Of a stretch of 64,000 nucleotides of DNA, positions 25,146 through 34,390 are shown in pieces (within the stretch, counting starts at the first letter, position 1; each line of letters begins with the position of its first letter). The notes beneath the pieces were generated by a model. The model was given only the letters and a program-made list of their open reading frames with translations. It was not told the origin of the DNA and made no database searches. The position numbers and the translations under genes were made by a program. The stretch comes from Ruegeria arenilitoris (lineage in GTDB: Bacteria > Pseudomonadota > Alphaproteobacteria > Rhodobacterales > Rhodobacteraceae): the NCBI RefSeq assembly GCF_013032855.1, contig NZ_WQDA01000003.1, positions 1 through 64,000 on the forward strand, in the 5' to 3' direction.

Positions 25146-26786
25146 ATGAGATCAATATTGAAACATGCCACAGCCATGGTGCTGATTTCTGGCGCGGGTT
25201 TTGCCCAAGAAGCGCCTATCATACACGACGGCGAGTTCGAGTTTCTCCGCGCGCAGTTTGGCGAGCAATGGGATGCTCAGGATGCGGAGATAGAAGTTAA
25301 GCTTGCCGAGATCCGTGGCGCGAATGGAGGACAACCACCCAACATTCTCTACATTCTGATTGACGATGTGAGTTTCGGTCAAATGGGCAACCGGACGATG
25401 AACTATGTCACCGGTTTCGATACGCCCAACATCAATGACTTTGCCACAGAAGGCATGTCTTTGATGCGAATGTACACGGAGCCATCCTGCACACCGACTC
25501 GAACGGCGATGTTGACCGGTCGACATCCGGTGCGCGCGGGCGTGGAAGAGGTCAAGGTCGCCCTGGTCGGCGAAGGTCTTGCGTCCGAGGAAGTCACCAT
25601 CGCCGAAATCCTCAAGGAAGTAGGGTACAACACCGCGCACGTCGGGAAATGGCACCAAGGCGATATTGAACAGGCCTATCCGCACAATCAGGGCTTCGAC
25701 TGGGCGGCTTTTCCCTTGCATCAGCAGGTTCAGCTGAGCTTGATGACACGTGATGCGATGGTCGCCAACAATATGCTTGGTTACCATTGGTCAGGGCAGT
25801 CCAACCAATTTCAATTGGACGAGCGGTTCAAACCCTATGGCCTTGTGACCGGCGTAGAAGGTGAAGCGGGTGGTCTGGCTCGCGAAGTCGAAATGGAGCC
25901 CGGCGAAGAATGGACCCAAGCGAAATACGAGGAAATGAACTTGCGCTATCAGCTTCAAGCATTGGAGCAGCTGGAGCGGCTGGCTTCGCAGGACGCGCCA
26001 TTCTTTATGCAATACTGGCCACTCTATCCGCTGAACTTTGCTTATCCTGAGCAGGCCGTATCTCGCAACGGCGGCTTCCATGCGGACAAATTGCAGGTTC
26101 TAGACGGTTGGATCGGCGAGGTTTTGGCCAAGCTGGATGAAACCGGCAAGGCGGATAACACCGTCGTCATGATCATGGCTGACAATGGCTTGATGTATCA
26201 TTATGAGGGGACTTCCGGCCTAAACCAACTGATCTATCGCGGTGGAAAGACACAGCACCTTGAAGGCGGTGTGAGAACTGATGCGTTCATCCGGTGGCCC
26301 GGTGCAATCGAAGCGGGCAGTGCGGCAGGTGACATCGTTCATGTCTCGGATTTGTTTTCTACATTTGCCCGGATCGCAGGCGCGACAGACCACATTCCAC
26401 GCGACCGGGTGATTGATGGCATCGATCAGACGGCATTGTTGCTCGAGGGAGAAGGCAATTCGCGCCGCGATTACGTCTATGTGTACGAAGGGCCAGTATT
26501 GCGTTCGGTGGTGAAGCAAGAGTTCAAGATGCATCTGCCAGCCCCCGGTCAGCCAGGCGCGGCGGCCCCTGTCTTCAATGTCTATCGCGATCCCCGTGAA
26601 GAACATCCGCTTGTCGGGTATTCACTGTGGTCCGGGGCGTCTTTCCAAGACATGGTAAAGCGCCATCAGAAAACCATCGTGAAGCACCCTCACAAACAGC
26701 TCGGCAAGGGTGTCCCTTATGAAGGAATTGAAAACCTCAGGCCCGAAAGCGAATTGGCCCGAGAAGTCTTTTCAAGCTGGCAATGA
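25146..26786 (+). CDS. Exported arylsulfatase (cysteine type)
   Basis: Type I sulfatase of 546 aa that would hydrolyse sulfate esters in the periplasm. A signal peptide ends near AQEA (residue 20). The N-terminal metal site ILIDDVSFG (70-78) and the formylglycine motif C115-T-P-T-R119 followed by TAMLTGRHP are present; Cys115 would be converted to formylglycine. VGKWHQGD supplies the Lys/His of the sulfate pocket and MADNGL further metal ligands. A GGGAAGGG ribosome site precedes the ATG. No formylglycine-generating enzyme is in the window. Followed by a perfect hairpin and an outer-membrane protein gene. Confidence 0.92.
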   Translation: MRSILKHATAMVLISGAGFAQEAPIIHDGEFEFLRAQFGEQWDAQDAEIEVKLAEIRGANGGQPPNILYILIDDVSFGQMGNRTMNYVTGFDTPNINDFATEGMSLMRMYTEPSCTPTRTAMLTGRHPVRAGVEEVKVALVGEGLASEEVTIAEILKEVGYNTAHVGKWHQGDIEQAYPHNQGFDWAAFPLHQQVQLSLMTRDAMVANNMLGYHWSGQSNQFQLDERFKPYGLVTGVEGEAGGLAREVEMEPGEEWTQAKYEEMNLRYQLQALEQLERLASQDAPFFMQYWPLYPLNFAYPEQAVSRNGGFHADKLQVLDGWIGEVLAKLDETGKADNTVVMIMADNGLMYHYEGTSGLNQLIYRGGKTQHLEGGVRTDAFIRWPGAIEAGSAAGDIVHVSDLFSTFARIAGATDHIPRDRVIDGIDQTALLLEGEGNSRRDYVYVYEGPVLRSVVKQEFKMHLPAPGQPGAAAPVFNVYRDPREEHPLVGYSLWSGASFQDMVKRHQKTIVKHPHKQLGKGVPYEGIENLRPESELAREVFSSWQ

Positions 26787-26794
26787 CGAACTTG

Positions 26795-26822
26795 AGACGG
26801 CGGTGCCGATACACCGCCGTCT
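26795..26822 (+). terminator. Perfect 11-bp stem-loop after arylsulfatase gene
   Basis: AGACGGCGGTG and CACCGCCGTCT enclose CCGATA. No U-tract follows, and the next gene starts 33 bases later, so it may stabilise or attenuate the transcript between the two genes. Confidence 0.65.
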
Positions 26823-26854
26823 GACTGGTCGCATGAATTTTTCCAAGGTGTACT

Positions 26855-27601
26855 ATGACCCGCATCACCTTTCATCTGGCAGTCTTATCCTTGGCGATGC
26901 TCGTAGTGGCTTCTACCACCAAAGCTGAGGAAAACGCGTCAAATCCACTGGCTGCGGTTAACAACACGGACATTCGCTATCAGTATTTCGATCTGGAAGG
27001 GGGGGCAGACCGTCAGGACATGTTCATCGATGGTGCATACATGCTGCGCCCCGATCTGAAGCTAAAATACGAACTACATTACAATTCAACGAATGTGACG
27101 GGACAGAGGTTCAATGGGTTCGAGAAGACCAGCTTCAAGCTGATCTACTTCCCTTCCCAAAACCCCTTGAATGACACATGGGCTGTAAAATCCGCGCTTG
27201 GTTTGGAATGGATACTTGATTTTGGCGACCCCGATGAAGGCATAGGCATCGGGTCTGATCAAATTGCTCCGTTCGGAGGCTTCGCTTTTGCAAACACAAA
27301 AAGTGGGCTGACACTGATCCCGCTGGTCCAGCATTTCGCATCTTACAATGGACCGATCGATGTCAACCAAACCGCGATGCGCCTAATTGCACTTCAGCCA
27401 TTTGGTGAGGGGTATTGGATCAAAGCGGATATCAAAGCGCCCTATGATTGGGAGAATGACGCCTGGCCCGCGACCGCAGAATTCCAGATCGGAAAGAACC
27501 TCAGCCCCGGAGTAGCCCTCTATGCAGATGTGCTGATCGGGATTGGTGCTGATCGACCCTATGACCAAGCCGCCGGGATCGGTCTTAGATTCAATTATTA
27601 A
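26855..27601 (+). CDS. Outer-membrane beta-barrel-like protein
   Basis: A 248-aa exported protein with a signal peptide ending TKAEE (about residue 25). The mature chain shows alternating aromatic/polar strands (IRYQYFDLEGG, LKLKYELHYNSTNV, TSFKLIYFP, WILDFGD) and ends IGLRFNY with a C-terminal aromatic, typical of outer-membrane barrels. It may be a small channel or sensor for the arylsulfatase substrate or product; proteins of this type often sit beside sulfatase genes. The specific family is not certain. Confidence 0.65.
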   Translation: MTRITFHLAVLSLAMLVVASTTKAEENASNPLAAVNNTDIRYQYFDLEGGADRQDMFIDGAYMLRPDLKLKYELHYNSTNVTGQRFNGFEKTSFKLIYFPSQNPLNDTWAVKSALGLEWILDFGDPDEGIGIGSDQIAPFGGFAFANTKSGLTLIPLVQHFASYNGPIDVNQTAMRLIALQPFGEGYWIKADIKAPYDWENDAWPATAEFQIGKNLSPGVALYADVLIGIGADRPYDQAAGIGLRFNY

Positions 27602-28022
27602 GTCGCAATTTCCTTATGGCAGCAGTTACTCCCTGTACCGCATCACAAAACGCCATGGTACTTGAGGCAAGCCCAATGACTCTGCCAGCGGTCGTATCTG
27701 CTCAATCTCTACCAACATCTGGTCAAGACGAAACCGGTGGGCGTCATGGAGCGTCTTTCTATTTTTATTATCCCTCTATCCTGCGCGACTCGCAAATATC
27801 CAAGGGATGTGAAGTGTCAATCTTTCGAGTTCTGTGAAACGTCGGAAAGCGATGTCAGCTTTGAGTAGCTTGCTGTCCTTGGTGGACGGATGAGACGCGG
27901 CCGCTTTGTCCGCAAAGTAGACGTTCTAGCAAGTTACAACAAACGAACGCATTGATACCAAAGCGGACACTGCGGGTATCAGTTTCCAATAGAAAATTCG
28001 TTTCTAAAAATCAACGTTGCGC
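27602..28022. other. Intergenic region between convergent genes
   Basis: Contains a diverged dispersed repeat (about 27850-27980, with GTCCGCAAAGTAGACG and AAAGCGGACAC). No convincing gene or terminator seen. Confidence 0.45.
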
Positions 28023-29738
28023 TTATGCGGGTAAGCCCGCCAAACGCAGAGACTCGCAGTCTTTTTCCAATCGTTCTAAGTCAGAGAAAAGCTGAGTTTC
28101 TGCCCAGTCCGATATGGAAAACTGAGGACGGTATTTCATCACATTCCGCGCCTCATCGCGAGCGGCCTCAACGTTATCCGTTTCCATATGTACGATAACG
28201 AGGTCGAGGTGCCCAAAACCTTCAACCCTTTGACTATACTCGGTGAATGCCTCCTTGGCTTCCTCGTATTGACCGTCGAGCCGAAGGGCCAAACCCAAAA
28301 CACCAGCATACCAGCCCGGATAATGAGGGTTGAGAGTAATGGCTTGCCGCGCCACGCGGATAGCTTCTTTTGCCTGTCCATCGAACGCTAGTGTAATCGA
28401 CAACCTTGCAGCGACGTCCGCGTGATTTGGATTTAGCTGAAGCGCTTCGTTGAACTTCTCGATAGCCGGTTTCAGCTTGCCATCGATTGCATCCGCGAAA
28501 CCCGCAATTGCATGAGCCTCTGGGTTGTAACTGTCTATTTTCAGAGCGCGTCGAGCGCAGTCGCGCGCCTCTGCCAGCGCCGCATTTCGGTCTGCTACAA
28601 AGCCATGCCTTGCTTCCACAGTACAAATGAACCCCAAAGTGCAATATGGAGCAGAGTAACCAGGATCCAGAGAAATTGCCTGCTGAGCAAACCGGCGAGC
28701 GTCAGCCTGTGCTTCCTTTGTTATTCTGCGAGAAGCCTCCACAGCTTGCAGTTGAGCAGTCCAGGCATCCAGACTTTTGGTCCCCGAACCCCTGAAACGG
28801 GCCATCTCGCCTGCCAGCAATTCGACTTGAAGTTCAGTCGCAATTCTCAGAGCAATTTCATCCTGAACCTCGAATACGTCTTCTATCAGGCGATCAAACC
28901 GGTCTGCCCAAATATGCATGCCGGACTTCGCATCTATTAGCTGCGCGGTAATTCGCACACGACTACCGCTTTGGCGGATACTTCCCTCGAGAACAAGATC
29001 GACTCCTTGTTCCAGTCCGACCTGTTTCACATCCACGGAACGCCCCTTGTAGACGAAAGTGGAATTCCGCGCGACGACCAGTAAGTTCGGGAGTTTTGAC
29101 AGGGTGGTAATTATCTCTTCGGTAATGCCATCGGAAAAAAATTCCTGATCGGGGTCGGAAGAAAGATTGTCAAAAGGTAGGACGCCGATCAGCAATGACT
29201 TCGTATGACTCGCGGGCGTCACTCGCGGTGGAGCTGAGCCAGGTGGCGACCATTGGAATACTTCGACTGGTGACGGGGCATTTTTGAAATGCCGTTCGCC
29301 AGCGCGGTGAAATCGCTCGGCGAGCCTCTCATCAAGGCTGCGATGGACGACATCGGAAATCAACACAGCCGCTTCGTCGGAAGCCTCTTGTAGCCGCGCA
29401 GCTATGTTGATCCCATCGCCGAAGATGTCATCTTCGTCGAATACGACATCTCCAAGATGCACGCCCACTCGCAGTTTAAGTGAAGACTGGGCTGACACTT
29501 GGCTTTGAAGATCGAGGGCGCATCGCACAGCGCCCGAGACCGAACTAAACTCGACGATCCATCCATCGCCCATCCTCTTTATGATATTGCCGCGATGATC
29601 ACTGACCAAAGGATCGAATATCTTTCGACGCAGGACACGGAGTTCACTGAGAGTTCTGTTCTCATCCGCCTTTATTTGGCCCGAGTAGTTTACTACATCG
29701 GCCGAGAGTACTGCGGAAAGTTTGCGGTCTCCGTTCAT
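28023..29738 (-). CDS. Class III nucleotide cyclase with TolB-like and TPR domains
   Basis: A 571-aa cytoplasmic adenylate/guanylate cyclase. The catalytic domain is N-terminal (about 1-165): metal Asp14 in SADVVNYS and Asp58 in KRMGDGW, base-recognition Lys54, and FGDGINIAARL with the transition-state Asn and Arg, so it looks complete. Residues about 187-310 form a FlgO/TolB-like domain (VLPFDNLSSDPDQEFFSDGI), and about 340-560 TPR repeats. The architecture is common in Rhizobiales and Rhodobacterales. It would make cAMP in response to an unknown protein partner. Confidence 0.88.
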   Translation of the reverse strand: MNGDRKLSAVLSADVVNYSGQIKADENRTLSELRVLRRKIFDPLVSDHRGNIIKRMGDGWIVEFSSVSGAVRCALDLQSQVSAQSSLKLRVGVHLGDVVFDEDDIFGDGINIAARLQEASDEAAVLISDVVHRSLDERLAERFHRAGERHFKNAPSPVEVFQWSPPGSAPPRVTPASHTKSLLIGVLPFDNLSSDPDQEFFSDGITEEIITTLSKLPNLLVVARNSTFVYKGRSVDVKQVGLEQGVDLVLEGSIRQSGSRVRITAQLIDAKSGMHIWADRFDRLIEDVFEVQDEIALRIATELQVELLAGEMARFRGSGTKSLDAWTAQLQAVEASRRITKEAQADARRFAQQAISLDPGYSAPYCTLGFICTVEARHGFVADRNAALAEARDCARRALKIDSYNPEAHAIAGFADAIDGKLKPAIEKFNEALQLNPNHADVAARLSITLAFDGQAKEAIRVARQAITLNPHYPGWYAGVLGLALRLDGQYEEAKEAFTEYSQRVEGFGHLDLVIVHMETDNVEAARDEARNVMKYRPQFSISDWAETQLFSDLERLEKDCESLRLAGLPA

Positions 29739-30067
29739 GTCTCTTCGTAACGCATAATACGTTTCATCGAAAAGACATCTTGTTTTGGAACCTTCTCACG
29801 AACTTCGACCGGCCGCATTGTCCGCATAGCCGCCGTCGGTCGATCCTGCAGCTTCGGTCACTGGGGGCGCCGTGCTGCGGGTAGGGGAAATTCAGTGAAT
29901 TTTTGCGGCGCGGACGAAGTCGACATTCACTTTTGCATAAAGATTACGACGGCGATTGCGCCAATATCCGGTATCAAAAGTTTGCAGAAACAGGCTATCC
30001 CGAGCGCTCCCGCCTCAGGATCAGGCGCGCGAGATTTCGGATCATTCTGCTCCTAAAGCGAACGCGC
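29739..30067. other. Intergenic region with dispersed repeat
   Basis: Carries a 46-base repeat at 29822-29867 that recurs inverted at 37954-37999. Nothing else recognisable. Confidence 0.5.
29822..29867 (-). repeat. Dispersed repeat, inverted relative to 37954-37999
   Basis: The reverse complement reads CCCCCAGTGACCGAAGCTGC, then GGATCGACCGACGGCGGCTA; the partner at 37954-37999 differs at only a few positions. The two lie about 8.1 kb apart in opposite orientation and bracket the amidohydrolase and two cyclase genes. Confidence 0.7.
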
Positions 30068-31960
30068 CTAGAGATGGGCGTGAACAACCGAAAGCGCGTG
30101 ATTGAGAGTGTTCACTGCGAACTCTCTTTGGCTGTCCGGATCATTTAGAGGCAAACGTGTATCTTCCTGTTCTGGCTTGTCGCCCACAGGAAATTTTTCG
30201 CCTTCCAATACTGTTCCCCAAACCTGAATGTCCTTGATTGCCATGGGATCCACCGTCAATGGGTTGTCATCCAAAATAGTGAAGTTCGCACGCTTGCCAG
30301 GTTCGATACTGCCAAGGTCCCGTTCAAGACGATGAGAATAGGCGGCGTTGATTGTCACTCCACGCAAGGCCTCTTCGACCGGGACCGTCTGATCCTGTCC
30401 TGCTACCCGACCGGAACTCGTCACGCGGTTCACCGCACACCACATTAGGAACAATGGATCACCGGGCGCCATCGGCATATCGGAATGCAATGACCAGGAT
30501 ACGCCCGCTCGATCCAGATCTCCAAGACGGACCATCTCATTGGCGCGTTCAGGACCAAGACCGGTTTTACTGTATTGATCCGCAAGTGCCGTAACGTAGT
30601 AGGGATTTGCAGAAACAATCGCACCCAGACGTTTGATACGATCGACCTGATCGGGCGCACTCACAGCAAAGTGCACGATCACCGTTCTATGATCGAAACG
30701 CGGGTTTCTGCGTAAGTTTCGCTCTAAGGCGTTCAATACACGGTCCAACCCGGCGTCACCGTTGACGTGAATATGAACTTGGTAGCCGGCGTCCCAATAG
30801 GTTTGAAACGCGCGTTCAAAGGCCGGCAGGTCCATCATCCACTCGCCATGGTAATCGCCAAGCGGATCGTCCCTCAGTTGAATGGCAAGGGAATATATCG
30901 CACCGTCCGCAAAAAGCTTGACGCTGCCTTTGGACATACTGGTCTTGCCACCATACCAGTCGACAAGTGCTTCTGTCTGTTCGATCACATCTTCAGCATT
31001 GTCATATTTGGCGATCAGGCTTTTTCCATCTGGAATGAAGCTCCACCGAAACGGCATTGAGGGTGCGGAGAATACAGCGTTCACCGCATCCTGAACCGGG
31101 CGTGCCAGAATGCCGCCGGGCTCGTTGCCGTAGGTCACGCCTTTCGCATGCATGTAATCGCGCATGGTCTCCAAACCAGCGCGAAACTTTTCAGGGGTCG
31201 CCACGTATGGCGCAATCAAAGGCAGAACTGCAAACAAACCCTGTTCCCAGAAGTGCCCATGCTCAAAGCTGGATTGCATCTTTTCTGTGTCGGACCAAGC
31301 GTCCATGACCTCTTCGGTAACGCCCGCGGCCTCCATTGCAGCTGAATTCAGGATGAATTCGTGGCAAGAGCGGGCCCACACAAAAATAGGTCGTTCGCTG
31401 CTGATCTGGTCAAGGTCCGACCGTGTCAATGGACCATAAAATGCAGCGTGGTATCCCCATGTCATGACAGGGGTGTCCGGGTCTTGCTGACCATCAACAG
31501 CTTCGGACAACCGTGCCAGAAAGTCATCCTTGTCCACAACGGCGCGCGATAAACCCTGTGGCAAGTCCCAGTCCTCTATCGAAAGAATGACGGACGAAAG
31601 GCTCAAGCCGCCCAAAACTGGGTGATCATGCTGGGCGATAAAGCCGGGAACGATGATGTGGTCGGCGAATGTGTCATCAACGGTGAAGGGCTGTTCACCA
31701 ATCGCCTCTTGAACTTGCTCTCTAGTGCCGGTCGCCAAAATCCGACTGTTTACAACAGCAACGGCTTCGGCGCTTGGAAGGTCGGGATCAAGTGTGACGA
31801 TCTCGCGCGCCGTAAAAATCGTGACTTCATCAAGATCGAGTATCGCTCCGCCAAGATCGGTCAGCGTGCCTTCTTGCCCGAACAATGTACTCGGAGCAAC
31901 GAGGATCGTCGTGCTCGTCAAGAAGGACCTAATAAATGCCCGTCTGGAGGTGTTTCCCAT
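30068..31960 (-). CDS. Exported amidohydrolase, YtcJ type
   Basis: A 630-aa metal-dependent hydrolase of the amidohydrolase-3 / YtcJ group. The N-terminus has a twin-arginine motif (SRRAFIRSF) and a hydrophobic stretch ending LFGQE near residue 30. The metal motif is AQHDHP (about 113-118, in place of HxH), with HIHVNGDAGLDRVL later (about 398-411), VIVHFAVS, and the distal Asp in WSLHSDMPM. A C-terminal LGSIEPGKRANFTILDDNP is typical of the family. Substrate unknown; related enzymes cleave N-substituted amides or amino acids. Monocistronic, as far as I can see. Confidence 0.87.
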   Translation of the reverse strand: MGNTSRRAFIRSFLTSTTILVAPSTLFGQEGTLTDLGGAILDLDEVTIFTAREIVTLDPDLPSAEAVAVVNSRILATGTREQVQEAIGEQPFTVDDTFADHIIVPGFIAQHDHPVLGGLSLSSVILSIEDWDLPQGLSRAVVDKDDFLARLSEAVDGQQDPDTPVMTWGYHAAFYGPLTRSDLDQISSERPIFVWARSCHEFILNSAAMEAAGVTEEVMDAWSDTEKMQSSFEHGHFWEQGLFAVLPLIAPYVATPEKFRAGLETMRDYMHAKGVTYGNEPGGILARPVQDAVNAVFSAPSMPFRWSFIPDGKSLIAKYDNAEDVIEQTEALVDWYGGKTSMSKGSVKLFADGAIYSLAIQLRDDPLGDYHGEWMMDLPAFERAFQTYWDAGYQVHIHVNGDAGLDRVLNALERNLRRNPRFDHRTVIVHFAVSAPDQVDRIKRLGAIVSANPYYVTALADQYSKTGLGPERANEMVRLGDLDRAGVSWSLHSDMPMAPGDPLFLMWCAVNRVTSSGRVAGQDQTVPVEEALRGVTINAAYSHRLERDLGSIEPGKRANFTILDDNPLTVDPMAIKDIQVWGTVLEGEKFPVGDKPEQEDTRLPLNDPDSQREFAVNTLNHALSVVHAHL

Positions 31961-32339
31961 GGTGGATGCCTCTCCCTAATGCACTTAACTAACACAAAAT
32001 ACGCAGATGTTTTCAATGCGGTTAACCAAAAGACGCCCGTAAGCCGCACCAGAAGAAACGCTCTTCAGAGTTTTACTGACTTGGAGTCCTTCGAACCGCA
32101 GTTCTTGATGGAGGCCAATCGAAGCACTCAGCCTCTGTCTTCCCCAAGCTGTCTTTGGGTTCGATGCGGTTACTCGCTCCATTGCGATCAATGTCTGTTT
32201 TGTCCGCTGAGCAGTCATTCGTCCAAACTCTACGAGCACTGCTCGGAGTCATAATCTGACACTCGCCATCGAGTATGCTAAGCTGGATCGTGCGAGGCAC
32301 ACATACATTCAGAAACCGCATCTTTGGGAGGATGGATGT
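31961..32339. other. Intergenic region between divergent genes
   Basis: Should hold the promoters of the YtcJ-type gene and of the 32340-34084 pair. No gene, repeat or clear operator identified. Confidence 0.4.
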
Positions 32340-32636
32340 ATGATCATGCGCATTTTTCACGTGACAACGCGGCCGGGAAAAGAAGAGGAATTTGGCCGCT
32401 TTTTTCGCGGCACTGCGATCCCGTTGATGAAAAACACCCCTGGAATCGTGCACCTTCTTCCGGGAGCGCCGAGAGAGGATACGCCACGAGAGTTCAGTTT
32501 CGTTATGGTTTGGGAGAGCCTCGAGGCACTGAAGTCGTTTGTGGGCGAAGACTATCAAAGCCCGCACATCGATCCGATAGAAGCTGACCTCGTCGAGTCT
32601 CGATCCATCAAGCACTATGACTTGGTCGACGGCTAA
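32340..32636 (+). CDS. ABM-domain monooxygenase-like protein
   Basis: A 98-aa dimeric alpha-beta barrel protein of the antibiotic biosynthesis monooxygenase group: MRIFHVTTRPGKEEEFGRFF at the start, FVMVWESLEALKSFVGEDY in the middle. Members include cofactor-free quinone-forming monooxygenases and haem-degrading or stress proteins, so the reaction is open. A GGGAGGATGG ribosome site precedes it, and it is followed after 20 bases by a GAF-cyclase gene with which it is probably cotranscribed. Confidence 0.75.
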   Translation: MIMRIFHVTTRPGKEEEFGRFFRGTAIPLMKNTPGIVHLLPGAPREDTPREFSFVMVWESLEALKSFVGEDYQSPHIDPIEADLVESRSIKHYDLVDG

Positions 32637-32656
32637 TCGCGAATGGGAGGATCAGG

Positions 32657-34084
32657 ATGTCGAAGGGTAGGGGAAAATCGCTGCCAGAACGCGTCCTTGG
32701 TCTGAACGAACAAAAGGCTGAGGACTTGGCGGCCTTGGAACTCCGGTTGCGGGAGGCGCTGGATCGGCAAAAGGCGACCGCCAAAATCCTGGAGGTCGTC
32801 AACAGCTCTATTAAAGACCCTCAACCTGTCTTCAACTCGATTGTTGAAGCGGGTCAAACGCTGTTCCCAAAGTCGACAGTCAGCATTGGATTACAGGACG
32901 GCGACAAACTGATTTTGGGAGCAATTTCTGGTCCCGAACCGGCTGGTGTCGAGGCTTGGCGGCGTCGCTTTCCGGCGCCACTTCATCCAGAAACAATCCA
33001 TGGCCATGTCATTTTGAACGGCGAGGCGATTGATCTGCCGGACGTCGCCGCATCGAAAGACAGGTTCCGTATAGGGGCTGGAAACTTCCTCGCCTCAGGG
33101 TTTCAGGCAGTCACCATGGTGCCAATTTCACAAGGAGGACAAACTGTTGGAGCTCTCGCCGTGTTGAGGCATTCAACCGGAAAACTTCAAAAAGAGCAGT
33201 TCGATATTCTCACAACATTTGCGGCACAAGCGAACATCGCCTTGGACAACTTACACTTGCTGAGCCAGATGCGTGAGGCGAATGACACTTTGACACACGT
33301 GTCTAAACAGCTTGCCAAATACATGCCACCCCAACTCTACAAGTCAATCATTGCCGGCGACCAGCAAGCGGCCATCGAAAGCCGCCGCCGAAAGCTCACG
33401 ATCTTCTTCTCAGACATCGTCGACTTCTCCGAAATCACAGATCATCTCGAAGCCGAGGAGCTGACTACTTTGTTGAATGAGTATCTTTCAGCAATGTCCG
33501 AAATCGCCCTGAAGCACGGCGCATATTTCGACAAGTTTATCGGTGATGCCATGATGCTGTACTTTGGCGAACCCGAAAGCCTCGGGGTAGAAGAAGATGC
33601 CGCTGCATGTGTGCGAATGGCAATAGATATGCAACGCAAGCTTGGCCACTTGCAAACGGAATGGCAGCGCAAAGGATTGATCGATCGACCATTTCGCGCT
33701 CGCATGGGCATAAACACTGGTTACTGCACTATTGGAAACTTCGGCTCGGAAGACCGGATGGACTACACTGCTATCGGACGCGAAGTGAACCTTGCTGCGA
33801 GACTTGAGGCCGAGTGTGATCCAGGAGGTCTCTTACTCGCTGCCGAATCCTATTCTTTGGTAAAAGACTGGCTTCCGGTTGAGGAACGAGAGCCTGTTCG
33901 AGTGAAGGGATTTCAAAACCCCATTCGCACCTATGCTGCGACCGCTATTTATGAAAGTGCCGACCGCGATAGCCGCATTATTCACGAGGAAGATGAAGGC
34001 TTTTCTCTTACAGTTGATCGTGCTCGCATAAGCAAAGGGGCAATCCTCCGACTAAAGTCCCTTGTTTCAGATCTGGACGACTAG
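32657..34084 (+). CDS. GAF-domain adenylate cyclase
   Basis: A 475-aa soluble cyclase: an N-terminal coiled coil (about 15-45), a GAF domain (about 45-200, with GPEPAGVEAWRRRFP, then VPISQGGQTVGALAV), a linker helix with KQLAKYMPPQ, and a C-terminal class III catalytic domain (about 245-430). Catalytic residues are complete: Asp253 in FSDIVDFS, Lys293 and Asp297 in DKFIGDAMM, the Lys-Asp pair for adenine (Asp in RMDYTAIG), and Asn/Arg in VNLAARLE. A small molecule bound by GAF would control cAMP production. Good GGGAGG ribosome site. Confidence 0.92.
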   Translation: MSKGRGKSLPERVLGLNEQKAEDLAALELRLREALDRQKATAKILEVVNSSIKDPQPVFNSIVEAGQTLFPKSTVSIGLQDGDKLILGAISGPEPAGVEAWRRRFPAPLHPETIHGHVILNGEAIDLPDVAASKDRFRIGAGNFLASGFQAVTMVPISQGGQTVGALAVLRHSTGKLQKEQFDILTTFAAQANIALDNLHLLSQMREANDTLTHVSKQLAKYMPPQLYKSIIAGDQQAAIESRRRKLTIFFSDIVDFSEITDHLEAEELTTLLNEYLSAMSEIALKHGAYFDKFIGDAMMLYFGEPESLGVEEDAAACVRMAIDMQRKLGHLQTEWQRKGLIDRPFRARMGINTGYCTIGNFGSEDRMDYTAIGREVNLAARLEAECDPGGLLLAAESYSLVKDWLPVEEREPVRVKGFQNPIRTYAATAIYESADRDSRIIHEEDEGFSLTVDRARISKGAILRLKSLVSDLDD

Positions 34085-34390
34085 TCAAATTTTCGGTCAC
34101 GGCAGCTCAGTCCAAAACCTGTGACATCACATATCAAAAATGGCTGCACGACAATCGAAAGGCCAGTTTCCCGCCACGCTGCGACGCCAGGACGGGCTTC
34201 ATTGAGAAATCGCGTGTGCAAAAGACCGCTTTCACGCGTGCAAGTGGGAACCAATGGCAAAGCCAACCACACTTCACAAGATGGTGAGTAGCAGGCTTGG
34301 CAGTCCAGAGCGATGAGTTGCACTAATCGCACCGTGTACTGTGCTAAAAAAGGGCGAACTCGTATCACTTACAGCATCGGGGCATTCGTC
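34085..34390. other. Intergenic region, 306 bases
   Basis: Lies between the cyclase gene and the secreted hydrolase gene. I see no gene, repeat or clear regulatory site in it. Confidence 0.4.

Noticed and set aside
31985-32615. Minus-strand frames of 84 and 180 aa
   Set aside because: They overlap the well-supported ABM gene or the intergenic region and look like shadows.
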